From Antilocapra americana (Eukaryota > Chordata > Mammalia > Artiodactyla > Antilocapridae), in the NCBI GenBank assembly GCA_007570785.1, contig ML660201.1, forward strand, positions 50,857,953 through 50,921,952: a stretch of DNA of 64,000 bases, given 5' to 3'. Below, piece after piece: positions 22,085 to 33,660 of this stretch. Position 1 is the first letter of the stretch, and each line of letters begins with the position of its first letter. Below the pieces are notes generated by a model. It was not told the origin of the DNA and did not search any database. It worked only from the letters and a program-made list of their open reading frames with translations. The translations under genes and the position numbers were made by a program.

Positions 22085-22197
22085 TTTTTATTTGGCTGCA
22101 CAGCACATGGAATCTTAGTTCCCTGACCAGGAATTGAACCTGCACCCTCTGCTTTAGAAGTTTGGATTCTTAACCACTAGACCACCAGGGAGGTCCC
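22085..22197 (-). repeat. CHR-type tRNA SINE
   Basis: 'tttatttggctgcacagcac', 'atcttagttccctgaccagg' and 'accactagaccaccaggg' define an antisense copy including the tail side. Confidence 0.85.
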
Positions 22198-22221
22198 TAC
22201 TGATTCTTTTGAGAAAGGGAA

Positions 22222-22431
22222 GTGTTGTATTAGTTGCTCACTTGTGTCCAACTCTTTGCAACCCCATGGACTATAGACCCCCAGGCCCCTCTGTCCATGG
22301 AATTTTCCAGGCAAGAATACTAGAGTGAGTTGACATTCCCTTCTCCAGGGAATCTTCCCAATCCAGGGATCGAACTCAGGTCTTCCTCATTGCAGGCAGA
22401 TTCTTTACTGGCTGAGCCACCAGGGAAGCCC
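22222..22431 (-). repeat. Bov-tA SINE
   Basis: Complete antisense copy only 25 bp downstream of the CHR SINE. GAGAAAGGGA and GAGAAGAGGGA flanks may be a decayed target duplication. Confidence 0.9.
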
Positions 22432-23214
22432 CCTGAGAAGAGGGAAATGACTGCAGAGTCTCCCCCATTTCCAGAGACCTTGAAAATCAGGCTCGGTGGT
22501 CCTGCCTTCTGCTGCAGGCACTAGGGAGCCACAGAAGAGTTCCTAGGAGTGACGAATTGAATGTTGCCTGTTGCAAGACTGCTCTGCCAGCAGTGAGGAG
22601 GTGGCAGGAAGTGTCTAGACACATGAGCACAGAGGCTGACTTAGGCGCCCAAGTGAGAAGGACAAGGCCTGGGCCCAGCCAGTCGCCTTCTTTGGTCAAC
22701 TGCTTTTGGCCTTACAGGGTCCGTCCTTTTTCCTGCTAAGCGGGCAATGATTCAAAGGATTCAGAGTTCATAACCTAACTAGTCTGCTGGTGACTCAAGT
22801 AGCAACTGAGTTGGAAACAGCAACTCAAAACTGGCAGAGAAGAGAATTTGGACCCCTCTGTGGGCCATATGTGACCAATGAGGTCATCTGCTTAGATCTG
22901 GACGGCTTTGGAGCTGCCGGCTGGAGTCCCAGCCACTAATGGGAAGCCCTCCTTATTCTCCCGTTGGCCCCTGGAGTGCCTATTCAGGGACTCGCACCCA
23001 GGGCCCAGCCGGGGATGGGGAGCAAGAAGAGGAGCGGACCTCCTTAGGTTGCTTTTGGTGAATCTTCTGGGAATAAACAGAAGAGCAGTGATTCCCAAGA
23101 GTCACTTTTTGGAACCCTAGATATAAGGAAGGTCCATGGCTGAAGAAGTTTGGAAATGCAGTACATCACACCCCCTTCTTAGGAATTCAGAATTCTCAGG
23201 AAAGGGTGGGGACA
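22432..23214. other. Unassigned non-coding DNA
   Basis: No gene or clear repeat seen. Confidence 0.35.
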
Positions 23215-23945
23215 TTGGGTCGGACAGAACTTGACTTTGAATCACAGCCATACTTTACTGTGTTATCTTGGGCAAGTGAACTTCACTTCTTGGCTTGATT
23301 AAGTCTCCCTTTGGGCAGAATGGGGCAGTACTGATGACCTGAAGTTTTATGAGGATTCATGAGACAACTATGAAAGAAAAGTTATGACCAACCTAGACAG
23401 CATATTAAAAAGCAGAGACATTACTTTGCTAACAAAGGCCCATATAGTCAAAGCTATGGTTTTTTTCAGTAGTCATATATGGATGTGAGAGTTGGACTAT
23501 AGACAAGGCTGAATGCTGAAGGACTGATGCTTTTGAACTGTGGTGTTTGAGAAGACTCTTGAGAGTCCCGTGGACAGCAAGGAGAGCCAACCAGTTAATC
23601 ATAGAGAGAATTAACCCTGAATATTCATTGGAAAGACTGATGCTGAAGCTGAAGCTCCAATACTTTGGCCACCTGATGCAAAGAGCCAACTCATTGGAGA
23701 GACCCTGATGCTGGGAAAGATTAAGGACAGGAGGAGAAGGGGGCAGCAGAGGATGAGATGGTTGGACATGAGTTTGATCAAACTCTGGGAGAGAGTGGAG
23801 GAGGCTGGTATGCTGGGGTCTATGAGGTCACAAAGAATTGGACACGACTTAGTGACTGAATAACAACAATGAGATAACATACAACACATGGTTTGTACTT
23901 TAGGAGGCATCAAATAAAAGGTAGCTATAAAATTATTGTTTTATT
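23215..23945 (+). repeat. MIR SINE split by BovB
   Basis: The MIR head and core are at 23225-23370 ('gaacttgactttgaatcacag', 'gttatcttgggcaagtgaac'). Its tail 'aatgagataacatac...gcatcaaataaaagg' continues after the BovB at 23868. Confidence 0.65.
23370..23867 (+). repeat. BovB LINE 3' end
   Basis: The sense copy covers the last coding part (a run resembling '...SRDITL.TK...V.AMVF...V.YGCESWT', frames broken) and the 3' UTR ending 'cgacttagtgactgaataac'. ATGAGA(C/T)AAC on both sides (about 23360 and 23869) is a probable target duplication. Confidence 0.88.
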
Positions 23946-24394
23946 TTTAATATTATTGAATCATTATAGTTATAAAAATTATTTTAAATATGTAAATTAT
24001 TATCTTATTTTACCTTTAAAGGCCCTGAGAAGTCCTGCAGTAATATCTGCTTGACTTTGCTTACTCAGTGTTTCTGAAATATATGATCTTGGAGTCGTCT
24101 TTTTCACTTAACATATAGTTCTTTCCTAGGGAAGTTGTGCTCTGTGGGACTCTGGGAAATACTGATTTTTGAGTTTTTGGAATTGTCTGGGGAAGGCAGT
24201 GTCTCTGAACCAGAAAGGACCCAAACATGGATCCTTCCAGATGTAAAGAGCTGTTCTCCATCCTCAGTTTCTCCTCTATTGCCTCTTCCCCCAAGATTGT
24301 CACTTCAGGAAGAAAGGCATGGGCTATCCATGCCAGGATTGTAGGGCTTAGAAATAGGGGAAGAGACTTGAGAGTCCAGCTCAGGCCTTGGAAA

Positions 24395-24660
24395 ACTCCT
24401 GCTCATTCTTCAATATCCCGTTTCAATGTAAACCTTTCTCAGAAACCTTCCTGCCTTGCCCAGGTAGACTTAGTTAGCCATTCCCACATGACAAGGTCAG
24501 TGGCCTCTAGCACATACCTCACGCTCACCATGGGTCATGTCGGAACTGCAGTTATCTATTATATGACTGTCCCTCCCAGCTGCACCGCGAACTTCTTCAG
24601 GGTGGGCCCCGTGTGTGTCATTTCAGAGCTCTCTCATAGCACTTGATCAAGACCATATTT
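24395..24660 (+). repeat. L2 LINE 3' region
   Basis: 'aaactcctgctcattcttc', 'ctcagaaaccttcctgcc' and 'tgcaccgcgaacttcttcagg' are in L2 order. Confidence 0.6.
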
Positions 24661-25283
24661 CATCCATCACCTTGCAGGGAGTCCTAATGACTCCACCAAT
24701 GACTGGAGGGCTGAAGAGGTATCTCTGGGTCTTCTGAGGCTGGGAGGGGCCCTCTCAGCTCTGACAACTGTGCTGGTTCCCTTTGCCTTGGGGTCAAGAC
24801 CTTCCTGGGGTCCCTAAGAGCAGAGGTCCCGGGGGGATGGGGGAGGCAGGAGATGAACGCTGGGATTCCTGCTGTGGAAGGGTGAAGAGAACCACAGAGG
24901 AACAGTGATAAGAAAGGCAGTTCCCAGCCTCCACTCCGGAGTTCATGCACCATGAGCTGTCAGGTGGGTGGCTTGCTGAGAGCTGGGCGAGGGTCCTCTG
25001 GATGCTTAACCTTGGAAGAAGACAGCTCTGCAGGCCAGCATAGGCCAGTGCAGAGGGGCTGTTCTGGAGGCTTGAGACCAGAGCTGAAAGCTGAGAGGCT
25101 GATCCTGCTGGCCCCCACAGCCAGGGGACTCAGCTGGGCATGCCAGGGCCCCAGCAGTGGTGGGGAGCACAGGACAGGTGAGCTGGAAGCCAGTGGGGAG
25201 ACTCGGGGAGCTGTTGGGTAATAGTCTGCTCCCCCGTCACCACCCATGGCAAAGTAAAGGGCGAGGCCTGACTCAGAGGGATC

Positions 25284-25389
25284 TTAGTTATCATGGCTAG
25301 TTATGTTAGTTATGATGGTTAGCCGTGTTAGTTATCATGGTTAGTTATCTTAGTTATCATGCTCCAACAGGGGGTCTTAGTTATCATGG
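25284..25389 (+). repeat. Minisatellite with 22-bp period
   Basis: A 13-mer (TTAGTTATCATGG) alternates with a 9-mer (YTAGTTATG-like), giving three 22-bp periods at 25284-25349. A further partial unit follows at 25350-25361, and one detached 13-mer at 25377-25389 after a 15-bp gap. Confidence 0.85.
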
Positions 25390-25604
25390 TTCATATGGAT
25401 CAGTGTCTGGAGATCCAGGATGCTGAGGCAGACTGGATGTGTGGCAAGTGGGGGGTGCTGATGCCTGATGCCATCTCAGGGTCCCACCTGGGGAGGATCC
25501 TTAGAGAGATAATAATAACAGCATTGACAATGATGATAGCAACTTCTCTTAGCACTCAGCACTTAATTGGTGTCTTTCTGTAGTCAACCTCAGAAGTCAA
25601 CCTC

Positions 25605-25801
25605 TGGGGTTCCCTAGTAGCTCAAAAACTAGAACCTGCGTGCAATGCAGGAGACCCAGTTTCGAACCATGGGTCAGGAAGGTCCCCTGGAGAAGGAAAT
25701 GGCAGTGTTCTTGCCTGGAAAATCCCATGGACGGAGGAGCCTGGCAGGCTGCAGTCCATGGGGTCCCAAAGAGTCAGACACGACTGAGTGACTTCACTTG
25801 T
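25605..25801 (+). repeat. Bov-tA SINE with target-site duplication
   Basis: Head 'tggggttccctagtagctc'. Flanking AGTCAACCTC (25595-25604) and AGTCAGCCTC (25802-25811) differ at one base. About 20 bp of the body are missing near 25704. Confidence 0.9.
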
Positions 25802-25836
25802 AGTCAGCCTCATATAACCCCCACTATAACCCGCTG

Positions 25837-26049
25837 TCAACTTCCCTGATGGCTCAGATGGTAAACAGTCTGCCTGCAATGCAGGAGACCCAGGTTTGAT
25901 CCCTGGGTAAGGAAGATCCCCTGCAGAAGGGAATGACTACCCACTCCAGTATTCTTGCCTGGGAAATCCCGCAGATAGAGGATCTGGAGCCTGGGGGCTA
26001 CAGTCCATGGGTCTCAAAGAGTCAGACACAACTGAGCGACTAACATTTT
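25837..26049 (+). repeat. Bov-tA SINE with target-site duplication
   Basis: The TATAACCCGCTG/TATAACCCTCTG flanks mark a separate insertion 35 bp beyond the previous SINE. Head and body are complete. Confidence 0.9.
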
Positions 26050-26200
26050 ATAACCCTCTGAGGTGGGTATTTTATTCTCATTTTGCAGGTGAGGATGCTA
26101 ACAATTAGCAAGAGTATATGTATTCCTCCTGGGTCATATAGTTAGTAAGCAACAGCTCTGCATTTTACATTTCAGTCTTTCTGCCTCCCAAGCCCTGTCT

Positions 26201-26762
26201 CTGATCTTTAGGCTGTACTGTCTGTCATCCCAAGGAAAACAGGATAGCTTTCCGGTTGTCTGGATCCTTTCCGTGGTTCTGAATCCTTCAGTGCCCCCTT
26301 TATAACAAATAGTTTGTGATGGCCTCTTTATTATTCTGAAAGACAGTTCATGCCTAGATCATACAGTTTATCTACAAATACTAAAAATGGCAACAACAAT
26401 AATATGCCAATCAGATGGTAAAGGAGGAATAAAAGGAAAGCCATTTGTAATGAAATAGAAATATAGATTTCACTCGATAAGTGCTTGGGCATGCCCACAC
26501 TTGAAGATTTTCTGGAGCAGTTGATGCCTATAGTCATGTCTAAAACTGAGCAAATACAGTTACCAGAGCAAACGGGTACAGGTGTGTTGACTTGGCAATT
26601 CAAACACTGATGATTCAACTGCTGAAAAGCATCCAGAGTCCTGTATTGCTTTCCCTCAGCTCACATCATCAGAGCAATCATAGTTTAGAGTGGATTAAAG
26701 CTGTGCAGTGAGCTTTTGTGTTCATATGACATAGATTGGGAGGGTTGGAGTTAGAGGATTAG
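26201..26762. other. Unassigned AT-richer DNA
   Basis: No gene or repeat family recognised. One 95-residue antisense frame starts near 26618; it resembles no family I know. Confidence 0.35.
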
Positions 26763-26772
26763 AAACAGGTTT

Positions 26773-26967
26773 GGGGGGCTTTCCCTGTGGCCTAGCTGGG
26801 AAAGAATCTGCCTGCAATGTGGGAGACCTGGGTTCGATCCCTGGGTTGGGAAGATCCCCTGGAGAAGGGAAAGGCTACCCACTCCAGTATCCTGGCCTGG
26901 AGAATTCCATGGACTGTATAGTCCATGGGGTTGCAAAGAGTTGGACACGACTGAGCCAATTTCACAC
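26773..26967 (+). repeat. Bov-tA SINE with target-site duplication
   Basis: AAACAGGTTT (26763-26772) and AAACAGGCTT (26968-26977) flank a near-complete copy with a good B box ('gggttcgatccc'). Confidence 0.92.
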
Positions 26968-27099
26968 AAACAGGCTTTCCTACCTGCATATCTTCCAGGG
27001 AACGTTTGGAACATGGCAGGACAGAAGACAGTGGAATGCCAGTTGTGTCCTCCAAATCAGTGTGATAACTCAGGATGACCTCTCTGTGTCCAGGAGACA

Positions 27100-27635
27100 G
27101 TTGTTGTTCAGTTGCTCGGTCATGTCCAACTCCTTGTGACCCCATGGATGTAGCACACCAGGCTTCCTTGTCCATCACTATCTCCCAGAGTTTGCCCAAA
27201 TTCATATCCTTTGAGTTGGTCATGCCATCCAACCATCTCATCCTCTGCTTCCTTCTTCTCCTCCTGCCCTCAGTCTTTGCCAGCATCAGGATTTTTTTCC
27301 AGTGAGGCAGCACTTCACATCAGGTGGCCAAAGTACTGGAACTTCAGCTTCTGGTTCAGTCCTTCCAGTGAATCTTCAGGGTTGATCTCCTTTGGGATTG
27401 ACTGGTTTGATCTCCTTATGGTCAAAGGACTCTCAAGAGTCTTCTCCAACACCACAGTTTAAAAGCGTCAGTTCTTTGGTACTCAGCCTTCTTTATGGTC
27501 CAGCTCTCAGATCCATACACGACTACTGGGAAAACCATAGCTTTGACAATATACACCTTTGTTGGCAAAGTGATGTCTCTGCTTTTTAATACGCTGTCTA
27601 GGTTTATCATAGGTTTCCTTACAAGAAGCAAGCTC
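27100..27635 (-). repeat. BovB LINE 3' end
   Basis: About 535 bp: the 3' UTR then the end of ORF2 in antisense ('caggtggccaaagtactgg', 'tctccaacaccacagtttaaaagc', 'tggcaaagtgatgtctctgc'). 5'-truncated. Confidence 0.92.
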
Positions 27636-28164
27636 TTTTTCCAAGGAGCTACCAGAAGGTGGTACCTCTCCCCGGTCACCACTCCCCCACTAAAAGCTGC
27701 TCTCCTAGGCCACCGTGGTGGGGCGGGGTGGGGTCTGAGGTTTCAAGAGGCACACGGGCACTCACAGTCCCCACCCTTCTGACACACAGTGAATTTCAGG
27801 CCTGCTGTCCACGGTTCTAGGTGCTGCCTCCTGCTTAACCTGATGAACAGTGGCCGGTGTCTCGGATCGGCCTAGGGACTGGGCAGGCTAAGCCTGTGAC
27901 ATGTAAGAAAATGGGAAAGAAATTAGTGAACACCGAGTGTTTACTCTCGGTTGGACACAAGGTCATTCAAACAGGACTGACTCTGAGGGGAGTGATTCCT
28001 ACCATACTTTAAAAAGTTGTAATTTGGGGGAGAAATGAAAGGGGAGTCTCAAGATAAACAGTATCGTGTGGTGTTCAGAGCACAGACTGGCGCTCAAGCA
28101 CAGCCCCAGTCCGACTCCTCATCAGTCAAGTGAACCTGAAAGGGCGTTCGTTGCTCACATTCTT

Positions 28165-28490
28165 TGAGGAAAACTCCTCCTCATTCCTCAAAACCCAACT
28201 CCAGCTTCACCTTCTTTGTAAGGTGTTCCCAGCTCCTCCAGGGGTAAGGAAGTATTCCCTCCTCTGGGCTCCCATCCATAACTCTCACCATGACAGTTAC
28301 CACCCTGTGTTGTGGTCCCTGCTCTGTCTCCCCTGCTTCATGATGTGCTCCTTGAGTGTAGACACCTCCTCTGATTCATTTTTAGGACCACCCCCCCGGC
28401 ACCTTCCCTTCACCCCCAACGCCAAACACAACATCAGCCAGCTGCATCACAGACATGAATACGTGGAGATGGAAGGAATGTTTGATTGAG
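28165..28490 (+). repeat. L2 LINE 3' region
   Basis: 'aactcctcctcattcctcaaaacccaactcc', 'ctttgtaaggtgttcccagc', then 'gctccttgagtgtagacacc'. A MIR head-like stretch precedes it at 28065-28135. Confidence 0.7.
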
Positions 28491-29549
28491 TCAACTCACT
28501 CTGCCTGCTAAGCTATTCTCAAAGCAGATCCTTTGTGCTGGGTGACTAAGTGGAACGGGTCACAGTCACCTGGGATTTACTAGTGGTTGATGGCCTCGCT
28601 TTAAACACTGCGGCTTCTCTGTCAGCACAGATAGAGACAGGAGTCAGCATGTCCCTGCCTCCATCCAGCCTCCCTCTGAAGAGGTTTAGCCAAAACGCAT
28701 CCCTCCATGGGGGTTTCTTTCAAGCACATCTGTATCCTGCAGTCATGTCTGTTAGCTGGGTCCCTCCACCCCCTAACCAGAGCTGTCAGCAGCAGAGAAG
28801 AAGTGCTTGGATTGCATTTCACTCCAGGCCACAGAGGGAGGGGCTGCTGCTTGCCAGCCCCCGTCCTCACCCCTTAGCCTGCAGCGCCCACCTCGTGCCT
28901 GCTTTTTCCTCGTCTGTCTTCCCTGGGATCTGGCCACCGACCACCATCCTCCTCTTCCTCTGTCACTGCTTGTCATCCTAACCCCTCTGGCCATGCACCA
29001 GGAACTTCCCTAGCCCAGGCCATGAACACATCCTTCTGGAAGATGGTGAGGAGGTCATGGGCTTTGGGGTCAGACTCGGGGATAAGCCCCAGATCCCTTA
29101 TTTCCTAGTTAGGTGCCCGAGGCGGGGGGTGTTGGTGCTCCACCCAGAGCCCCTTGGATCCTTTGCAGTGTCTGGGAAACCCGCCTCCAGTCGGGCTGTG
29201 CTTTTGCCTCCAAAGGCTTGCTTGCACCTGTGACCCTTCTCTGGAGGCTGCTGTTGGGCTGCGAGCCATTTGTCCACAAGTGCAGAAACCTAGGCGCACC
29301 TGGGATGTCCACCTCCCAGCCCCATCCCTGAGGCCCCGGACCAAAGGCTCTTGAGTGCACAGAGGCCGGTTCTCTCTCTCGCTTGCCTCACCAGCGCCAA
29401 GCCTGGGGATGACTCACGCTGCAGGGAGGGCAGGACTCTGCCTGTGATGCCCGCCTTCTCTGCCCGGTCCACCCCGAGCCCTCTCCACCTTCTCCTCGGA
29501 GCACTTCCTTCATACACTTCCCATCTCTGGGTCTGCTTCTGGGGAGCGT
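28491..29549. other. Unassigned GC-rich DNA
   Basis: Mostly unrecognised. A MIR-like fragment may lie at 29040-29115. The open frames overlap on both strands and have no family support. Confidence 0.35.
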
Positions 29550-29715
29550 GAATCAGGACAGTGACTTGGGCAGGTCGTTGCTCATTTCAGAGCCTCGGTC
29601 TTCCCATCTGTGGCTTGGGGTCAGTCATGTGTATTTCTTAGACTTGTTGACAGGACTAGATAAAATAGTATATGAGGTGCCTGGCGTGGGGACGAGTAGT
29701 GAATCCACAGGTCCT
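29550..29715 (+). repeat. MIR SINE
   Basis: 'gacttgggcaggtcgttgctc', 'cctcggtcttcccatctgtgg', 'tatgaggtgcctggcgtgg'. Confidence 0.6.
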
Positions 29716-29854
29716 GTTAGTGATCCCTCTTTTCAGAAAGTCAGCCTGGCTCACTGTCCTGGGGATGGGAGGCCTGAGTCTTGTTCCAGTAGCTGAAGTA
29801 CATACTAAAGTACTTCAGTAAGTATCTTTGCCTCTCTAGGCCTCAGACTTTCTT

Positions 29855-30800
29855 TCTTTTTTTTAATAGCTTTATTGAGATGTAATTTACATAGTGTGTA
29901 ATCCACCTATTTAACGTACACAATTCAGGGGTTTCCAATATGTTCACAGAGATATACTCTCTTCACTACAGTCTAATTAGAGAACATTTTCATTGCCCCC
30001 AAAAGAAACCCCTACCCATTCAGTTACTTTCCTTTTCCTTCCACCTCTCCTCAAACCCATGGCAACCACTAATCTCCTCTCTGTGTCTATAGATTTCCCT
30101 GCTCTGGACATTCTGTGTAAGTGCGGCTGTATAATGTGTGATCTTTGTTAATCACTCTCTTTGACTCAGTATAATGTCTTCAAGGTTCACCCATGTTGTG
30201 CCACACGTCAGTACTTATTCCTTTTCATGGCTGAATAATATTCCATTATATGGATGTACCACACTCTGTCTATCCATCCATCTGTTGATGGACGTTTAGG
30301 TTCTTTCCATTTTTTTTGGCTGTTGTTTATAGTGCTGCTGTGAGCAGATTTTTGTATGGAAAAAGGGGTTTATTTATCTCAGGCATATATGTATATATTT
30401 AGGAGTCGAGTTTCTGTGTTGTACGGTAACTGTATCTTTACCTTTTCGAGGGATTGCCTGTTTTCCACAGGGGCTGCACCAGTTTACAATCTCATCAGCA
30501 TGTTTGAAGGTTTCAGTTTTTCCACATCCTTGACAGCACCTGTTATTGTGTGTTTGATTGTCTCCATCCTGGTGTGGGTAAAGTGAAGTCTCACTGTGGT
30601 TTTATGCACATTTCCCTGATAGCTAATGATGTTCAGCATTTTTTTCACGTGCTTATTGACTGTTTACATAGGTTCTATGGAGAAATGCCTGTTCAGAGTC
30701 TTTGCTCCTTTTATAGTTGGGTTATGTGTATTGTTACTGTTGATTTGTGTGAGTTCTTTCTATTGTCTGGATATTAGTCCCTTAGCAGCTACCTGAGGCC
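29855..30800 (-). repeat. Old L1 3' portion, antisense
   Basis: It begins with the T-rich tail complement (29866-29877), followed by 3' UTR words ('tttattgagatgtaatttac', 'ggcaaccactaatctcc'). It then runs into the complement of the ORF2 end ('gctgaataatattccattatatgg', 'ttccctgatagctaatgatg', 'gtgcttattgactg'). About 945 bp with broken frames. Confidence 0.85.
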
Positions 30801-30889
30801 TCAGTTCTCTTGTTTGTGACTTGCTTTGTTCCGCAGATTAGAAACAATGTATGTAAGGCTCCCGACACACCCTGGGTAGCTGCTGCTGT

Positions 30890-30988
30890 TGTTGTTCAGT
30901 CACTGAATAGAATGGGACTCTCTGTGACCCCATGCATTGCAGCACTCCAGGCTTCCCTGTCCTCCACTGTCTCCCTGAGTTTGCTCAA
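30890..30988 (-). repeat. BovB LINE 3' end, very short
   Basis: 'gttgttgttcagtcactgaatag' to 'ctccctgagtttgctcaaag'. It interrupts a MIR-like sequence, and GTAGCTG occurs on both sides. Confidence 0.75.
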
Positions 30989-31069
30989 AGTAGCTGTTAG
31001 CTGCTGTCATTAATAGAACATTCTTTTAATTCCCAGCATCAGATAAACCTCCAGACATCCATCATCTGA

Positions 31070-31485
31070 TCTGATCCTCTGCTCCATCTACCCATTTCAC
31101 AGATGAAGTGACTCAAGCCAGAGGGAGGAAGTTACTTCCTGCTCTTGGCTTCAGAAATGGCCTAAAGCAGATCTGGGATGGAGCCCAGATCATGTGGGCA
31201 GGCCGCCTCCTCTCCTTGCTCCTCAGTGGTTTCATCTGCAAAATGGAGATGACGGAGGGGTTCAGCTAGCTGGCACTGAGCATCTCATGTGTGCAAGCAC
31301 TGTCTGAAAAATGTCATCTTGCTCAGTCCTCCCATCGTCACTAAGTCCTACATGTCCCCACCTGCCCATTTCACAGATGTGGAAACTGATGCTCAGAGAA
31401 GTAAAGCCCCTTACCCGAGGGCTGGTGTCTAGAAAGTGACAGCACCAGGATTCAGTCCCAGGATTTCCCAACTCCAGTGCCCATC
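31070..31485 (-). repeat. Two MIR copies
   Basis: Two antisense cores: 'cccatttcacagatgaagtgactc' (31090) and 'gcccatttcacagatgtggaaactgatgctcagag' (31365). Between them 31205-31260 ('ggtttcatctgcaaaatggag') looks like a sense MIR piece. Confidence 0.65.
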
Positions 31486-31869
31486 CTAGCTTTTGCCTTG
31501 CCTCCTGGGAAGCACTTTCCCCTTTTTCTTCCTTTTCTGGTATTCATTGTGGTTATTTCATACACTCTCGAATGACCACAGAGGAAACCTGCGGAAAAAG
31601 AAAATCCTTTTATCCCTTTTTAGATCTCCTGATCTGATACTTTCAAATGCAGTCCAGGCTCAGCTGAGAACCACACCCAGCCTAGATTGTGCTGAGTTTG
31701 GGGGCAAAGATCCCGTGGGCCTCTCCTTCTAGAGTCAAGTGCCTCCTCACTAGGGGTGGAGGTGGGGTCCTTGGGGCAGGGGCTCTGTCTCTTTCCCTGC
31801 TGTGTTCCCAGGGGCCAGCAGAGGAAACCATCAGAGCTGGTTCTCGGGCAGCGCTTGGTGAATGATAGC

Positions 31870-32083
31870 AGTTCATCATTGGAAAAGACTGATGCTGGGA
31901 AAGAGTGAAGGCCACAGGAGAAGAGGAGAACAGAGGATGAGCTTAGATAACATCACCAACTCAATGGACAGGAATCTGAGCAAACTCCAGGAGACAGTGA
32001 AGCACAGAGGAGCCTGGTGTGCTGCAGTCCACTGGGTCGCAAAGAGTCAGACACCATTTAGCGCCTGAACAACCACGACGGTT
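31870..32083 (+). repeat. BovB LINE 3' end
   Basis: Sense copy from 'aagactgatgctgggaaag' to 'cagacaccatttagcgcctgaac'. 5'-truncated to about 210 bp. Confidence 0.85.
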
Positions 32084-32189
32084 AGTCAGAGAAGATGCCT
32101 TGAGCTGGATTAAGTCTTAACCATAGTCAGCCCCTGACTTTCCACCTCCGACTGGCATGTTAACGTAATGAAAACAAATAGTTATATAA

Positions 32190-32420
32190 ATGTTACTGTA
32201 TCTGATGGGTACTGTTCTCAGTCCTTTATACATATTAACTCAGTTAATCCTCACACAGCCCACACGATAGATATTACTCTTGTCCCCATTTTACAGGTGA
32301 AGAAAGTGAAACACAGAGAGGTTAAGTCTCTTGTCGGAAACGGCACAGCTCAGCAGCCGCAGTAGAAGCAGGGTCTGAACACGCGTCTCCTGGCCCCACG
32401 CTCTTTACCGCCAAATGGCT
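32190..32420 (-). repeat. MIR SINE
   Basis: A good copy: 'tacatattaactcagttaatcctcacac', 'ccccattttacaggtgaag', 'gaggttaagtctcttgtc' and 'gcagggtctgaacacg'. Confidence 0.82.
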
Positions 32421-33049
32421 CGCTCCCTCGCTTAAGAACCGCTGGTGAAGCCCGGCTTGCACCCCGGCCCGCCTTCCCTCCCTCCCTTGTGTCTTGAAAG
32501 GAGACCCCCTTTGTCCCAGGCAGGCGCAGGAGTTCCCAGAGCTCACAGCCTCTCCCACAGTGTCGTGCACTATCAGTGGGAGGGCAGGAAGTGCTTCCCT
32601 CATGACCCGGATAATGACTTCCGAGCACAGGAGAGAACACCAGACAGAGAACGTTGGGACAGGCTAACTGGGTGTGAGCTTTGTCCCTGGGGCTTCTGGC
32701 TTTATTTTCCCATTACATTTAGAATTTTTCTTAAGAGGAACCATGTTCATAAAAGGAAAAAAAAAAAAACCTGTCAGGAACTGCCCATTGGATGGCAGGT
32801 CCCAAACGGAACATCCCCAGATAAAAAAAATTAGGCTGTGAAAACATTCAAGCGGCTGTAGGGCTGCAGTTTGGATTCGGAAGGGTTGACACAAGGCCTG
32901 GCAAATGGGTATTCCTAACAAGCTTCCCTGGAAATTCTTAAGTCTACCGGAGAGGACAGGAGCCCGGAAAATAACACCGGAGCCCAGGAACCTGCGTTTC
33001 AGGTTCAGCCCAGGAACCTCCTTTTCATCTTTGATGCTGAACACGTCAT
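32421..33049. other. Unassigned DNA with internal A-tract
   Basis: An A-run at about 32757-32770 might be the tail of a retrocopy, but no parent sequence was recognised upstream. The rest is unassigned. Confidence 0.35.
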
Positions 33050-33440
33050 CCAGGTTATGTCCTCCAAGTTGCCTCCTCCTGGAAGCCTGCCCTGGTTCAA
33101 AGTAGCTAATCGCTCCTTCCCTGTATATGTCCATTAGACTTGATATCATAGAACCGTTACTGTATTTGGCCCTTTTGAACAGGAAATGTTTCTTATCTGT
33201 CTCTGTGCGTGTGTGCCAAGTCTCTTCAGTCGTGTCTGACTCTTTGCGAGCCCATGGACTGTACCCGACCAGGCTCCTCTGTCCACGGGATTCTCCAGGA
33301 GGTCTTCCTGACCCGGGGGTCGAACCCAGTCTCCTGCACTGCAGGCGGACTCTGCCACTGAGCCACCAAGGAAGCCCCTGCCCCTGTACCCCCAGCACCT
33401 ATTCCATTGTGGGCTGATGCTCAGTGAACGTTTGCAGAAC
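33050..33440 (+). repeat. L2 LINE split by Bov-tA
   Basis: 'ctcctcctggaagcctgccctgg' and 'gacttgatatcatagaacc' precede the SINE; 'tgtacccccagcacctattcc' and 'gctcagtgaacgtttgcag' follow it. Confidence 0.62.
33205..33378 (-). repeat. Bov-tA SINE with internal deletion
   Basis: Complete edges, but about 40 bp of the body ('caagaatactggagtgggttgcc' region) are missing after 33300. Confidence 0.87.
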
Positions 33441-33484
33441 AAGCAGATGACTGAACAGACAGCTGTCCGGAGCTCCTCGTGGTC

Positions 33485-33660
33485 AGGCTTGTAGGCTGGA
33501 AAGACTACATGTCTAACTTTGCCGCTTGCTGTCGTTTTGACTTTGGGCTGTGCATGCGTTCCATCTGAATCTCAGTTTGCTCGTCTGGAAAATGGGAATG
33601 ATATTGATCCCTTCCCCTCAGAGGTGCTCACATGATATAGGCAAGCAGTGCGACGATCTT
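33485..33660 (+). repeat. MIR SINE
   Basis: 'tctaactttgccgcttgctg', 'aatctcagtttgctcgtctgg', 'aaaatgggaatgatattg'. Confidence 0.68.

Larger units (their letters stand above)
25510..26200 (-). repeat. MIR SINE hosting two Bov-tA copies
   Basis: Three MIR pieces (25510-25604, 25802-25836, 26050-26200) read in antisense order: 'cttctcttagcactcagcac', 'cagcctcatataacccc', 'tattctcattttgcaggtgagg'. Confidence 0.6.

Noticed and set aside
32757..32770. A-run as the tail of a processed pseudogene
   Set aside because: No recognisable parent sequence or target duplication around it.
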